DNA of 43,185 nucleotides from Bacteroidales bacterium (GTDB lineage: Bacteria > Bacteroidota > Bacteroidia > Bacteroidales > F082), in the NCBI GenBank assembly GCA_018400955.1, contig JAGYLH010000015.1, positions 1 to 43,185 of the forward strand, written 5' to 3'. The position numbers were made by a program, and so were the translations under genes. Positions 1 through 7,962 of this stretch are shown here, one piece after another; position 1 is the stretch's first letter, and each line of letters opens with the position of its first letter. Below the pieces are notes generated by a model. The model had not been told where the DNA came from, did not search any database, and saw only the letters and a list, made by a program, of their open reading frames with translations.

Positions 1-1
1 T

Positions 2-73
2 TTGGATGAGATCACCAGAGAAGTGGAATCGGTTAGAATTGCCAGATATGAAGAGCAAAAAAAAAATCATTGA
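2..73 (+). CDS. C-terminal end of an antitoxin, cut by the window edge
   Basis: The first 23 readable codons, with a stop at 71-73, spell an end with the motif LDEITREVESVRIARYEEQ. This matches the usual tail of the small antitoxins encoded just upstream of PIN-family toxins in Bacteroidota (L-[DE]-E-I-T-x-E-V-E-x-V-R). The tail overlaps the start of the following PIN gene by 26 nt, the normal arrangement for such a pair. The N-terminal DNA-binding part lies outside the window, so I cannot tell whether the antitoxin is intact. The assignment rests on a short but characteristic tail and on context. Confidence 0.5.
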   Translation: MDEITREVESVRIARYEEQKKNH

Positions 74-332
74 TACCAACCTCTGGATCAGTTTTCTCAT
101 CACAAAGGATTTTAGCTTTCTTGATGAATTCATTGAAAGCGAAAAAGTAAAGCTGATTTTATCAGATGAACTGTTTGCCGAGTTTATAAAGGTGGCTTAA
201 AGACCAAAGCTTAGGAAGTATGTCAGCAAAGCCGATTACCTTGTTACCGGCGACAAAGACCTGCTTGAAATCGGTAAAATCAACAAAACCGAAATCCTAA
301 CAATCAGTAAACTAAAAACCTCTCTTTATTAG
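48..332 (+). pseudogene. Broken PIN-domain toxin (type II toxin-antitoxin)
   Basis: From ATG 48 the protein begins MKSKKKIIDTNLWISFLI, with the first conserved PIN aspartate in DTN, and continues to LFAEFIKVA before an in-frame TAA at 198-200. The same frame then reads RPKLRKYVSKADYLVTGDKD and runs to a TAG at 330-332. RPKLRKY is the usual family sequence right after the stop, and ADYLVTGDKDLLEI is the conserved C-terminal part. The roughly 50-60 residues that normally separate these segments, including middle acidic residues, are missing without loss of frame. The gene therefore has both a nonsense codon and an internal in-frame deletion and cannot make an active RNase. The longer ORF start at 6 is unlikely because it lies inside the antitoxin. 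Confidence 0.75.
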
Positions 333-372
333 TTGTTGACCACAGTAGACCAGCCTACAATGGATTAAAACA

Positions 373-412
373 AAAAACCCCTGCCGAAGTGATTGCTTTG
401 GCGGGGGTTTTT
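373..412. terminator. Bidirectional intrinsic terminator (copy 1 of a duplicated hairpin)
   Basis: Five A, then CCCCTGCC, a 14-nt loop, then GGCGGGGG and five T form a 13-bp stem with one G-T pair, flanked by A and T tracts on both sides. It lies 43 nt beyond the 3' end of the leftward HNH gene and just after the broken rightward PIN gene, so it can serve both. A second copy with nearly the same loop is at 3633-3674. Confidence 0.7.
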
Positions 413-454
413 GTGGGTTGTGTTGCGACTGCTAATAAGTTCTGGCTATGGGAG

Positions 455-1423
455 TTATGATCTAAACCTCTCCCGATGCCACAGCACCTTACCTTCATCC
501 GGCCACCACTCCTTCCTCGCCGGCAGCAAAATCTCCTTTCCGGCAAACTGCCTGATACTGTAGCTGCTTTCATCCTCCACAAAAGCATCCGAAACCAACA
601 CCCGGAAATCATCATCTATGGCTATCAGCCCTCGGTCAAAAGCGCGATGCAGGTTGGGGCACAAGGCAAGGCCGTTTGTAATGGTATCATCATAACTAAT
701 GCTAAAAGGGACAATATGGCAGGCATCCACCATGCTAACATTGATGGTGGCATCTACCCTGAGCCCTGAAATGCAGCAGGTATTGTTGTATATCTTTGGA
801 ACTTCCCGTTTAAAGATGCCGCTACGTACAAATATTTCTTCCTGGTAAGTTTCTACATCAAGACTGTTTCTCATTTCCTGAATCCTGGTTCTGTATGTTT
901 CAGCTCCTTCTTGAAGCATTTCGTTGGTAAGGCTTGTAATATATTCGCCACCATCACCGCTCAGATTACTCTTTGTTTCCGGGAAATATTTTTCCAACAG
1001 TGTGTATTTCAGAACTTCCCGGCTATCTTTTTCTTTAAGTAGTTCAAACAATTCATAGTTAATCTGAGCGTAAGCAACAGCTATATTCAGATTGCCAAAA
1101 CTCCGCATGGAGCCTTTCGCCTCCAACCATTTTTCACAGCCTACATTAGGAACAAGTTGCCAGAATGGTTCAGATTTCATGTGATAAAACGGCATAGCAA
1201 AAATCATATCATGCCCGGTATTAACCAACACGTTCCAATTATTCTTGAATGTTCCAACAAGCTCAGGACTAATAAAAATCTTGTCTCTATTAATTACTCC
1301 ACTCTCAAATAATTGGATGATACTAAGCAGCAGCAAAGGTTTGTGAGGTGCTCCGCCTTTCTTGTAATCACGGCGGAGGGTTTTAAAGGCATGAATGTAA
1401 TAGGCAAGAGTTTTAGAATCCAT
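455..1423 (-). CDS. HNH endonuclease (restriction-type, HNH_2-like)
   Basis: This 322-residue protein carries an HNH nuclease module near residues 210-265: NTCCISG, then DACHIVPF with the metal and catalytic histidines, then NGLALCPNLHRAFD. This is the pattern of the HNH_2 group (PF13391), often annotated as putative restriction endonucleases. The N-terminal 200 residues are of the kind common in stand-alone HNH proteins, with GAPHKPLLLLSIIQLFE near residue 25, and may bind DNA. No methyltransferase is adjacent, so a classical restriction-modification pair is not supported here. A role in cleaving foreign or modified DNA is inference. The start at 1423 gives MDSKTLAYYIHAFKTLRRDY, a normal family start. 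The gene ends just before the terminator at 373-412 and has no close co-directional partner. Confidence 0.85.
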   Translation of the reverse strand: MDSKTLAYYIHAFKTLRRDYKKGGAPHKPLLLLSIIQLFESGVINRDKIFISPELVGTFKNNWNVLVNTGHDMIFAMPFYHMKSEPFWQLVPNVGCEKWLEAKGSMRSFGNLNIAVAYAQINYELFELLKEKDSREVLKYTLLEKYFPETKSNLSGDGGEYITSLTNEMLQEGAETYRTRIQEMRNSLDVETYQEEIFVRSGIFKREVPKIYNNTCCISGLRVDATINVSMVDACHIVPFSISYDDTITNGLALCPNLHRAFDRGLIAIDDDFRVLVSDAFVEDESSYSIRQFAGKEILLPARKEWWPDEGKVLWHRERFRS

Positions 1424-1740
1424 GTCGATTTAAAAATATATTCTTGTAATGGAAATCCATCTGAGTCAAAGTTTTTGCTGATTAATTCAACTTGCAAAGC
1501 CTTGGTTTGTCCGCTGTTGTGGCTGACTGGCCAACAAAAGTGTAAAGTTAGGAAAAAAGGGGAATTGCAAGGCAAGAAAAATGGGTTGTTGGTGAAGTTT
1601 GGAGCGGATTTTTAAAAAAAAGCCGTGATGGTTTTGTGATTATTCTGCTGTATTTAAGGTTATTGCTACTTCTGGTTTAATAGGTGCTAATGAGGTACGG
1701 ATTACATACCCAAAATTCGGGAGGCATCAACTGGGCAAAT
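1424..1740. other. Intergenic gap, nothing recognised
   Basis: These 317 nt separate two leftward genes. I find no gene, clear promoter or terminator. The short string ATTCGGGAGGC near 1712 recurs near 4209, which may be chance. Confidence 0.4.
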
Positions 1741-2307
1741 TTAGTTTTTTCGCCTCTCAATCCTCATTTTTGTCATACGTTCGCGCATGCCACCTTTGTT
1801 TAGAAAATCTTCGCCAAGGCTTTTCAATTGCCTGTGAAGCAGGTAGTCGTTTTGTTTGATCAGGCAGCTGGCTATATTGGCAATGGTTTCGGGTGGTCTG
1901 GTCTTTATCAGTGTCATGTAGAATGCAGTATTGTTGTGTTTGCGGCCAAGTTCGCGCATTTTTTCCACCTCCACCGACCCATCCTCCCATTGCCGGTGGC
2001 CATGTGTTCGTAGATAGTCCTCATAATCGAGCAGTAATTCCTGAGCACTTGCTTTGGCCACATTTATCAACTTAATTTCCATCTCTTTTGAAGTGGATGA
2101 AACGGCTGAACCTTCTGCAATGTTTTGCTTTCCCGATCGGGCTGCCTGGATCATTTGGTCTATGGTGCGATCGCCACGCCGAAGGTATTTGTTGCAAAAA
2201 TAGCTGGTGATATCAAAAACAGCCTCCGCCTTCTGAAAAGTAAATAGCTTACGGTAATTACCCCCAACTGGCAATAATGGCTCATTAGTGTCAGCTTGAC
2301 TGCTCAT
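1741..2307 (-). CDS. Four-helix-bundle protein of the S23/suffix-domain family
   Basis: The 188-residue product belongs to the four-helix-bundle proteins related to those encoded in 23S rRNA intervening sequences. Visible hallmarks are RGDRTIDQMIQAARSGKQNI followed by AEGS near residue 60, then helix-rich sequence with KLINVAKASAQELLLDYEDY. The C-terminal extension with ANIASCLIKQNDYLLHRQLK is the so-called suffix part found in a subgroup. The biochemical role of the family is not settled; DNA or RNA association is often supposed. It is a single gene with a good -7 element 40 nt upstream at 2348-2355. The basic tail (RMTKMRIERRKN) fits nucleic-acid contact, but that is inference. Confidence 0.8.
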   Translation of the reverse strand: MSSQADTNEPLLPVGGNYRKLFTFQKAEAVFDITSYFCNKYLRRGDRTIDQMIQAARSGKQNIAEGSAVSSTSKEMEIKLINVAKASAQELLLDYEDYLRTHGHRQWEDGSVEVEKMRELGRKHNNTAFYMTLIKTRPPETIANIASCLIKQNDYLLHRQLKSLGEDFLNKGGMRERMTKMRIERRKN

Positions 2308-2347
2308 AGCTTCTGTTTTTGATAGCTTTGTGATACTTTGTTTGTTG

Positions 2348-2355
2348 CAAAGTTA
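2348..2355 (-). promoter_or_regulatory. -7 promoter element for the four-helix-bundle gene
   Basis: On the minus strand this reads TAACTTTG, matching the Bacteroidota -7 consensus TAnnTTTG, 40 nt before the start codon. I see no convincing TTTG at the -33 distance. Confidence 0.5.
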
Positions 2356-2414
2356 ATCGAATATTTTACGGTTTGTTTGCATTTTGTCTCTGCGGCTTTT
2401 AGTTTGGTCGTTTT

Positions 2415-2454
2415 CTAAGGATTTCAAGGTCGTTAACGACCTTGAAATCCTTAG
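2415..2454. repeat. 40-nt perfect palindrome
   Basis: Two 20-nt arms with no loop, beginning CTAAGGATTTCAAGG and centred on GTTAAC, form a perfect inverted repeat. It lies between a gene start on one side and remnant DNA on the other and has no T tract, so it is not a standard terminator. It resembles dispersed REP-type palindromes in Bacteroidota intergenic DNA. Confidence 0.85.
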
Positions 2455-2489
2455 CCCTGATATGAGTAAGGTTGCGAATAGATTCGGGG

Positions 2490-2546
2490 AGCTTAGTATG
2501 GAAACTACGGCTAGTGGTTCAAGTAGCGTAGTTTGGAAACTACGCT
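2490..2546. repeat. Tandem GTAGTTT/AAACTAC hairpins
   Basis: At 2525-2546 AGCGTAGTTT and AAACTACGCT form a perfect 10-bp stem around a GG centre. At 2490-2512 a related but imperfect version, AGCTTAGTAT-GG-AAACTACGGCT, precedes it in the same orientation. Two related hairpins side by side suggest a REP/BIME-like element, not a single gene's regulatory site. Confidence 0.7.
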
Positions 2547-2558
2547 GGACGGGGTAGG

Positions 2559-2752
2559 GATCCCCTAATCCGCTAAAAATTCCCCCATATTTTCCGGTGT
2601 GATGACCTTAAACTCAGCTTCGGGACAGGCATGGAGGAAGGTTTTGGATGGCCTGGCCGCTTTTTTCGGGTTCCATTTGAATTCGAAAGCATAAATTTAG
2701 TGATTACGTTCACCAAATTAATATAAAATTGGTGATTACGATCGCTGGATTT
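2559..2752 (-). pseudogene. Remnant of a DUF4143 AAA ATPase gene, copy 1 of a 194-bp repeat
   Basis: On the minus strand, 2696 down to the stop at 2565-2567 encodes 43 residues that start IYAFEFKWNPKKAARPSKTF and end ITPENMGEFLAD. This is the characteristic C-terminus of ATP-binding proteins with a DUF4143 domain. A TAA sits immediately before this stretch, and the rest of the roughly 380-residue protein is absent. The upstream part, 2697-2752, has two direct GTGATTACG motifs and an inverted CACCAA/TTGGTG pair and looks like a regulatory segment. A second copy lies at 9911-10103 with the same boundaries and orientation, so the deletion came before the duplication. Confidence 0.75.
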
Positions 2753-2864
2753 ATAGTTTATTTCTATGGATTGTTTTATATCATCTTACAACTTTGATAG
2801 AAACGTACGCTATTTCCGTTACGCCAAAGGATAGGGTAAGCATGTAATGATAAAGCGAAACTTC

Positions 2865-3140
2865 TCACCTAAACAAATCCGAATGGCTCCCTGTTCTGAT
2901 CAGATTTAAAACATCTTCCTCCTGATCAATTTTGTAAAGCAGTAACCAATCCGGTTGAATATGACATTCCCTGAGCCCTTTGTATTGACCTTTAAGCAGG
3001 TGATCCTTGTTATTGGAAGGCAGCTTTTTACCGGCCGCCAATTGCCTCACAACTTCATTGAGAAGATTCTGATCCAACCCCCTTTTCTGAGCCAGTTTAT
3101 AATCCCGCTGAAATTTCTTGGTGAAAATGATCCTATACAT
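2865..3140 (-). CDS. YafQ/RelE-family mRNA interferase toxin
   Basis: The 91-residue protein has the full YafQ-type signature: HLLKGQYKGLRECHIQPDWLL near residues 46-66 and RTGSHSDLF at the C-terminus. The His, Asp-Trp and terminal His/Phe positions used for ribosome-dependent mRNA cleavage in YafQ are all present, so the toxin looks active. Its start codon overlaps the end of the upstream antitoxin gene by 8 nt, so the two are translationally coupled. Length and start (MYRIIFTKKFQRDY) are typical. It probably acts on translating ribosomes in the cytoplasm when the antitoxin is degraded. Confidence 0.9.
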   Translation of the reverse strand: MYRIIFTKKFQRDYKLAQKRGLDQNLLNEVVRQLAAGKKLPSNNKDHLLKGQYKGLRECHIQPDWLLLYKIDQEEDVLNLIRTGSHSDLFR

Positions 3141-3345
3141 CCTCTATCTTTTTCAGATAGTCCTCAAAATTTTCACAAACAATACTTTCCCCGGCTTCAA
3201 ACTCCTTGATAGCCTCAATCGTTTCCTCATTGAATTCTTTCTCAACTTCTATATCATCCAGCACCTTTACAAACGACAAAGACTTCAAAAAATTCACCAG
3301 TTCCCTGGCAGGCTTGGACTTGGTATTTATCAGGATTGTTGCCAT
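3133..3345 (-). CDS. Antitoxin of the YafQ-like pair
   Basis: From ATG 3345 the product has 70 residues: MATILINTKSKPARELVNFL, then FVKVLDD and an acidic C-terminal half ending ENFEDYLKKIEDV. This is the form of the small antitoxins paired with YafQ-like toxins in Bacteroidota: a short N-terminal strand-helix segment followed by an acidic toxin-binding tail. An upstream in-frame start at 3396 is rejected because it would put the first codons across the promoter (-7 element at 3365-3372, -33 at 3394-3397). The gene overlaps the toxin start by 8 nt. Autorepression by the complex is usual for such pairs, but I see no clear operator. Confidence 0.85.
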   Translation of the reverse strand: MATILINTKSKPARELVNFLKSLSFVKVLDDIEVEKEFNEETIEAIKEFEAGESIVCENFEDYLKKIEDV

Positions 3346-3364
3346 TTCGGTAGTTTTAGAATCA

Positions 3365-3397
3365 CAAAGATAGCTCATTTTGTAAAAAAAATCCAAA
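3365..3397 (-). promoter_or_regulatory. Promoter of the toxin/antitoxin pair
   Basis: On the minus strand TTTG (3397-3394), a 21-nt spacer and TATCTTTG (3372-3365) match the Bacteroidota sigma-factor consensus at both boxes. The -7 box ends 19 nt before the antitoxin ATG at 3345, which decides that start. Confidence 0.75.
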
Positions 3398-3719
3398 TCA
3401 GGGCTTTTACCAATTAGTGATTCGGCGAGAATATTTTTGGGGCTTCACATTACAATGCTTGATTTGTAATTACAAAGCACTATAGCTATTGGCTATATAA
3501 TTTGCTAACTGGAATCTCCACACTCCTGCATCTTAACAACTTTGCGTAAATCGCTATTTATGTTGGCCGCCCTTTTTTTTGCCTTATCCTGACGAGATTC
3601 GCGGGTCTGCAAGGCCGCAATGGGTTAAACGAAAAAAACCCTGCCGAAGTGATTGCTTTGGTGGGGGTTTTTTGGTATGGCTACAGGATGCAATTATGCG
3701 GCAGCGCGGGTTTACTTTT
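3398..3719. other. Intergenic gap between antitoxin promoter and PUR gene
   Basis: The gap of about 320 nt holds the second copy of the terminator-like hairpin (3633-3674) and otherwise no recognised feature. Confidence 0.4.
3633..3674 (-). terminator. Terminator hairpin, copy 2
   Basis: This repeats the hairpin at 373-412: an A tract, CCCTGCC, a loop beginning GAAGTGATTGCTTT, then GGTGGGGG and a T tract. The preceding bases (GCAATGGGTTAAA) also resemble those before copy 1. The stem is slightly weaker here because of changed bases. It lies 46 nt past the end of the leftward PUR-domain gene, as copy 1 lies past the HNH gene. Confidence 0.6.
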
Positions 3720-4148
3720 TCACCTATCGTATTTTTCTCGCAGTTCAAGTTTTTTTATGCGAGATGTGATTGCCCCAGGCTGTCGTAGAAAAATGGCTGC
3801 AAGTTCTTTGGTTGATTTGCCTTCACAAAAAAGCCGTTCAAGTTTATCATCTTCATATGAGGACCACGGAGCGTAGGCGTTGGGGTGCAACTCGCGAATT
3901 TCGGTTAGAGAATTTCGCTTGTCCATATTCACGCCAAGTTCGGGAGCAATTTTAACAAGTCCTTCAAACAATGCCGGAAAGTGTTCTTGAAAAACCATAA
4001 CTCTCTCGCGCTGATATGCGCTTTTGTCATCAAGTTTGCTTTCCGAAATGAGAAGATATTTTATTCCTTCTCTTGATTTTTTTATGTCAAGAAAATATGT
4101 CCGCTTGCCAGCTGGAATTGTAATTGATGGTAGTTCTTTGTTTTCCAT
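3720..4148 (-). CDS. PUR-domain (DUF3276) nucleic-acid-binding protein with helical C-terminus
   Basis: The N-terminal 70 residues (GKRTYFLDIKKSREGIKYLL, then SESKLDD, then RERVMVFQEHFPALFEGLVK) match the Bacteroidota DUF3276 family, single-repeat PUR-alpha-like domains that bind single-stranded nucleic acid. About 25 linker residues follow, and then a C-terminal segment, WSSYEDDKLERLFCEGKSTK, ELAAIFLRQPGAITSRIKKL, that reads like a SANT/Myb or sigma-region-4 helix-turn-helix. The 142-residue length is greater than PUR-only members because of this second part. The protein probably binds DNA or RNA by two domains; its target is unknown. It is a lone gene with the hairpin at 3633-3674 downstream. 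The start MENKELPSITI fits. Confidence 0.85.
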   Translation of the reverse strand: MENKELPSITIPAGKRTYFLDIKKSREGIKYLLISESKLDDKSAYQRERVMVFQEHFPALFEGLVKIAPELGVNMDKRNSLTEIRELHPNAYAPWSSYEDDKLERLFCEGKSTKELAAIFLRQPGAITSRIKKLELREKYDR

Positions 4149-4349
4149 ATTAATTGTTTTTCTGTGATATCAAAAGATGTTAATCGAACCCTCGCTTGCG
4201 CGACTTACATATTCGGGAGGCGATCCGTGCGTGGCAATAAACCTTTTTATTTATTAATTCCTTCCATCGATTAGTATTTCCATCCTGGCTCGAGCTACTT
4301 TAGTCGCCATTCAGTTGCTCGGTGCTTCGTCTTAGCTTGGTTTTGAACA

Positions 4350-4364
4350 CCGATTGCAAATCGG
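4350..4364. repeat. Short palindrome CCGATT-GCA-AATCGG
   Basis: A perfect 6-bp inverted repeat with a 3-nt centre lies downstream of the large surface-protein gene, within an otherwise featureless 280-nt gap (4149-4428). There is no T tract. Similar strings are common as dispersed fragments in Bacteroidota intergenic DNA; the role here is unknown. Confidence 0.45.
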
Positions 4365-4428
4365 CAACAGCAGGGCGCCAGCATGTGCCAACAATAGAAA
4401 TGCATTATGCTTTCTATCGTTACAGAAA

Positions 4429-7400
4429 TTATTTCTTAACTATTTTCCGGCCCTCAATAAATATCCCTTCCACTTCCAATTGCAGCCAGTAAGTGCTGGC
4501 GGCCAGGTGGTCGAGGGTTACTTCCGTTTTGTCAGCAACAATGCGTTGCCGGGAAAGCTGCACCCCGTCAAGTGTACTTAATACCAAATGTGCTGTTCTG
4601 CCATTTAGTTGGGTTTCAACGATGACATGGCTTCCGGTGGGGTTGGGGTAGATTGAAAAAAGATTTTCCGACACAGTTTCGATAGAGGTCGGTATGTGAA
4701 CAACCGTATTGGACATTACCCTTGTATTGTTCTTCAATGGGGTACAATCTTGTGGTGAATCTATTTCGATCAGGTATTTTTTTGTGCCAGAAGGGGGCGA
4801 AACATCCGTAAAAGTAAGATTTGACGAGGGCACCAGGCCAATTTGATGAAAAGGGCCGTTGTTTACGCTCCGCATGATGTAATGGGTGGGATAAGTAAAG
4901 CCTTCATAGAGTGTCCAGAGCAGGTTAATTTCATTGTTAACGCCTGTGTTCATGGAGAGGTGAATGGTTTTATGAAAACTGCTTAATCCTGATTCTTCCT
5001 GACACGAATCCACCACCGAGAGTTTGTAGCGATAGCTTTGCTGGGCAGGGTTGGCTTCATCATCCTCAAAAACCGGATCATCACTGAATGGCTTGCTTCC
5101 AATTAGTTCATAAACACCACTTGCGCTGCCCTCACGGTAAATGTTGAAGGCAATTGTGCGCACGCCTTCCGTTTTTTGCCACAAAACAGTATTGTTGCCT
5201 GTTTCGGGATTAACCGACACAGCACATATTTCCTCTTCATCAAATGGCAGAATATAGTCGATTTCGAAAATGAGGTTTTCCTGACAGTCATTTGCATCTG
5301 TTACTGTAACAGTGTTTTCCCCGGCCGGCAGGTTAATGGCTGTTTGGCCGGTTTCCCCGTTGCTCCACAGATAGGTGTAGGGTATGGTGCCCCCTCCTGC
5401 CTGAACTGTTGCAGAGCCATCCGGTGAATCAGCGCATGATGCAGGGTAAGTCTCAGGTATTGTTAATTCGATTTGTGTGGGTTGTGTAATTTCGAAATTG
5501 GCTGCTGCAGCACAACCCATTGCATCGGCGATTGTAACGCTATACGATCCGGGCAACAAGTTTTCAGCTATTTGGGTTGTTTGGCCATCACTCCACAAAT
5601 AGGTATAGGGCTCCAAACCGCCCGAAGGCAACGCCTGCGCCACGCCATCGGAACCACCAAAGCAACTCACATGATTAATGATACTTACCTGACAATCAGT
5701 TTGGCAATTAAAGGGAATGATTTCGGAAATGAATAAATCAACATATCCACCACCAAAATCTGGTTGAAAGACATCAGGAGTTATCGGAAATCCGTATCCG
5801 GTATTCCCCACTAATATATAATTGCCGTTGTCGTTAACAGCAACATCAAAACCTGTGGTTTCCGCATAATCGTCACATGCTAATAATGCAGAATAGATTA
5901 ATTGGCTGCCATCATTGGAAATAAGGCTTATATAAGCAGGAGAGAAGAGGCTGGGCAAATTTACCACAAATTCGTCTGTGGTTACAGGAAACTGCTCTCC
6001 CAAGCCTGTATCTCCCGTAATCACAACGTTTTCGTCTTCATCAAGAGCCATTCCAAAAAGTTCCTCACCTCCATTCGTGCCAAGTAATGTTCCCCAAATC
6101 ATTTGAGTGCAGGAGGCGTTGAGGCGTACCACGAAAACGTCTGAATTTCCCTGATTAGTTGGTTGAAAAGCATCGGGTGTTGTTGGGAAATCTTGTGATA
6201 GGGTAGTGCCGCCAACGATGAGATCTCCGTTTTCTGCAACACGAATTGCACGACCAAAATCCATATAGTCGCCAGTAATATAAGTCGAAGCAAGAACTTG
6301 GCTGGCAGTAGGATTAATTACCATTGCAAAAGCAGAATGGCTTCCTGTACCGACGGTTTGAAAAGCTCCAGGGGTAATGGGAATATAAGTGCCGTTTCCA
6401 GAATGGTCTCCAACGATGTATATATTTCCAGCATCGTCAACAACCATTCCTCTACCAATTCCAGTAGCTACAAGTGTACTGAAAATCAGTTCAGAAGCTA
6501 AAGGATTGATCTTTGTGACAAATAAGGTTCCGTTGTTTAAAGCTCCCGGCGTAACCGGAAAATTTGCAGAAAAGCTGTATCCAGAAACATAAGCATTTCC
6601 ATCGATATCAACGTGAATTGAATTTCCAAAATCACTGTTATTCCCTCCGAGGTAAGTTGAAAATATCAGTGAAGTCGCATCAGCATTTAAACGTGAGACA
6701 AAAACCGATTTTCCCCCTGAATTTTGGCCCTGAAATACACCTTCGGTAACCGGAAAATCACTGGATTCGGTTGTTCCCGTCACATAAACACTTCCATCAG
6801 CACCCAGCGAAATGTCAGGATATTCATCTCTTCCATCTCCACCCAAAAAAGTTGAAAATAAAAGTGTTGATGCCGATGCGTCCATTTTTGAAATAACGAT
6901 ATCAAGTTCGGCATTTTTAATAGTTTGATATGCACCAGGCGTGGTTGGAAAATCTGGAGAAGTTGATTCTCCTGCTACATAAACAGAACCATCTGGGCCA
7001 AGGGCAACGGCTGGGTTAGACTCAAATCCATTTCCACCCAGAAAAGTAGAAAAAACCATCGGATCAATGATCAGCGGAAGAGCAGGATCGTAATCTCCAA
7101 CGGTCATTCCCAAACTGCCATCTGGTAGATCGACAAATGTGCAGAATACTTCCTGTTCTTCTCCATCGATATTTTGATAAGCATATATTTTACCGTGATT
7201 TACAATTCCAAGGCTGGTGCCGATTTCTACCTCACCTGCCTCATTTATCTGCCATTCGTTTGAGCCTTCAACCCGAAACTGCAGCTTGTCCAAATCAGCA
7301 CCGGGCATTACATGGTAATCGTACCGCAGATTTCCCTGATCAAAATAATACACCACCGAAATGCCATTAACAACCTCGTCAATTTCAACCTGCCCAAAAA

Positions 7401-7962
7401 GTGAAACGCCCGTTGACCATTTGTCAGGGTCATTTCCCAGAAAATAGTTGTGCTCGGTAGAGCTGGTCATATCGCCTTGTGCAGAAGGGTTTTCGTTTGC
7501 ATGAATAAAATCAAACTTCACTACATGGCCTTTAATCGCGTAGTTGTTTCTTTCGGCTTCTTCCTTTTCATGCGGAGGCATGTGAGCAAAATTTTGTCTG
7601 GACTCAATTTGCGTAATCATAAAATGATCGTAGGTTACTCCGGTTTTTGTGACCCAGGCATTCAAGCCGCGAAGGCGTGCAAGAAACAGCACTTCCGAAG
7701 GCCATTGCCCTTTGTTTTCAATAAAATAATGCTGGTTCATGCTGTGATTGGACAGCGCAGCTCTTTCATAAATGGATGCTGACTCATTCGGTTTTCCAAA
7801 TGAATAATTGTCGCTATCAATTACACCGGGCAACAAGGCAGCATTAGCAGGGCCGTAAAAACCTGCGCGCTCCTGACTGAAACCTGTGCTGAGAAATAGC
7901 AAAATGAACAAAAAGGTCAATTTAAAACCAGACTTAACGTTTGCTGTTTTGTTTGTATTCAT
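4429..7962 (-). CDS. T9SS-exported SBBP beta-propeller surface protein with SprB repeats
   Basis: This is a 1177-residue exported protein. A signal peptide covers about residues 1-29 (FLFILLFLSTGFSQ). An N-terminal domain follows, beginning near YFIENKGQWPSEVLFLARLRG, as is usual in SBBP proteins. Seven SBBP repeats follow, each like FSTFLGGNG...DGSVYVAGE...DFPTTPGAYQ, probably forming one beta-propeller. Next come two SprB-type repeats (GGLEPYTYLWSDGQTTQIAE and GGTIPYTYLWSNGETGQTAI), a fibronectin-like stretch, and a type A T9SS sorting domain beginning SIYPNPTGSHVIVET and ending GRKIVKK. The protein should cross the outer membrane by T9SS and be anchored or released. Adhesion or glycan contact is plausible but unproved. 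It is transcribed alone, and no T9SS components are nearby. Confidence 0.9.
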   Translation of the reverse strand: MNTNKTANVKSGFKLTFLFILLFLSTGFSQERAGFYGPANAALLPGVIDSDNYSFGKPNESASIYERAALSNHSMNQHYFIENKGQWPSEVLFLARLRGLNAWVTKTGVTYDHFMITQIESRQNFAHMPPHEKEEAERNNYAIKGHVVKFDFIHANENPSAQGDMTSSTEHNYFLGNDPDKWSTGVSLFGQVEIDEVVNGISVVYYFDQGNLRYDYHVMPGADLDKLQFRVEGSNEWQINEAGEVEIGTSLGIVNHGKIYAYQNIDGEEQEVFCTFVDLPDGSLGMTVGDYDPALPLIIDPMVFSTFLGGNGFESNPAVALGPDGSVYVAGESTSPDFPTTPGAYQTIKNAELDIVISKMDASASTLLFSTFLGGDGRDEYPDISLGADGSVYVTGTTESSDFPVTEGVFQGQNSGGKSVFVSRLNADATSLIFSTYLGGNNSDFGNSIHVDIDGNAYVSGYSFSANFPVTPGALNNGTLFVTKINPLASELIFSTLVATGIGRGMVVDDAGNIYIVGDHSGNGTYIPITPGAFQTVGTGSHSAFAMVINPTASQVLASTYITGDYMDFGRAIRVAENGDLIVGGTTLSQDFPTTPDAFQPTNQGNSDVFVVRLNASCTQMIWGTLLGTNGGEELFGMALDEDENVVITGDTGLGEQFPVTTDEFVVNLPSLFSPAYISLISNDGSQLIYSALLACDDYAETTGFDVAVNDNGNYILVGNTGYGFPITPDVFQPDFGGGYVDLFISEIIPFNCQTDCQVSIINHVSCFGGSDGVAQALPSGGLEPYTYLWSDGQTTQIAENLLPGSYSVTIADAMGCAAAANFEITQPTQIELTIPETYPASCADSPDGSATVQAGGGTIPYTYLWSNGETGQTAINLPAGENTVTVTDANDCQENLIFEIDYILPFDEEEICAVSVNPETGNNTVLWQKTEGVRTIAFNIYREGSASGVYELIGSKPFSDDPVFEDDEANPAQQSYRYKLSVVDSCQEESGLSSFHKTIHLSMNTGVNNEINLLWTLYEGFTYPTHYIMRSVNNGPFHQIGLVPSSNLTFTDVSPPSGTKKYLIEIDSPQDCTPLKNNTRVMSNTVVHIPTSIETVSENLFSIYPNPTGSHVIVETQLNGRTAHLVLSTLDGVQLSRQRIVADKTEVTLDHLAASTYWLQLEVEGIFIEGRKIVKK

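Noticed and set aside
455..1423. Complete restriction-modification system
   Set aside because: Only an HNH nuclease is present; no methyltransferase or specificity gene adjoins it.
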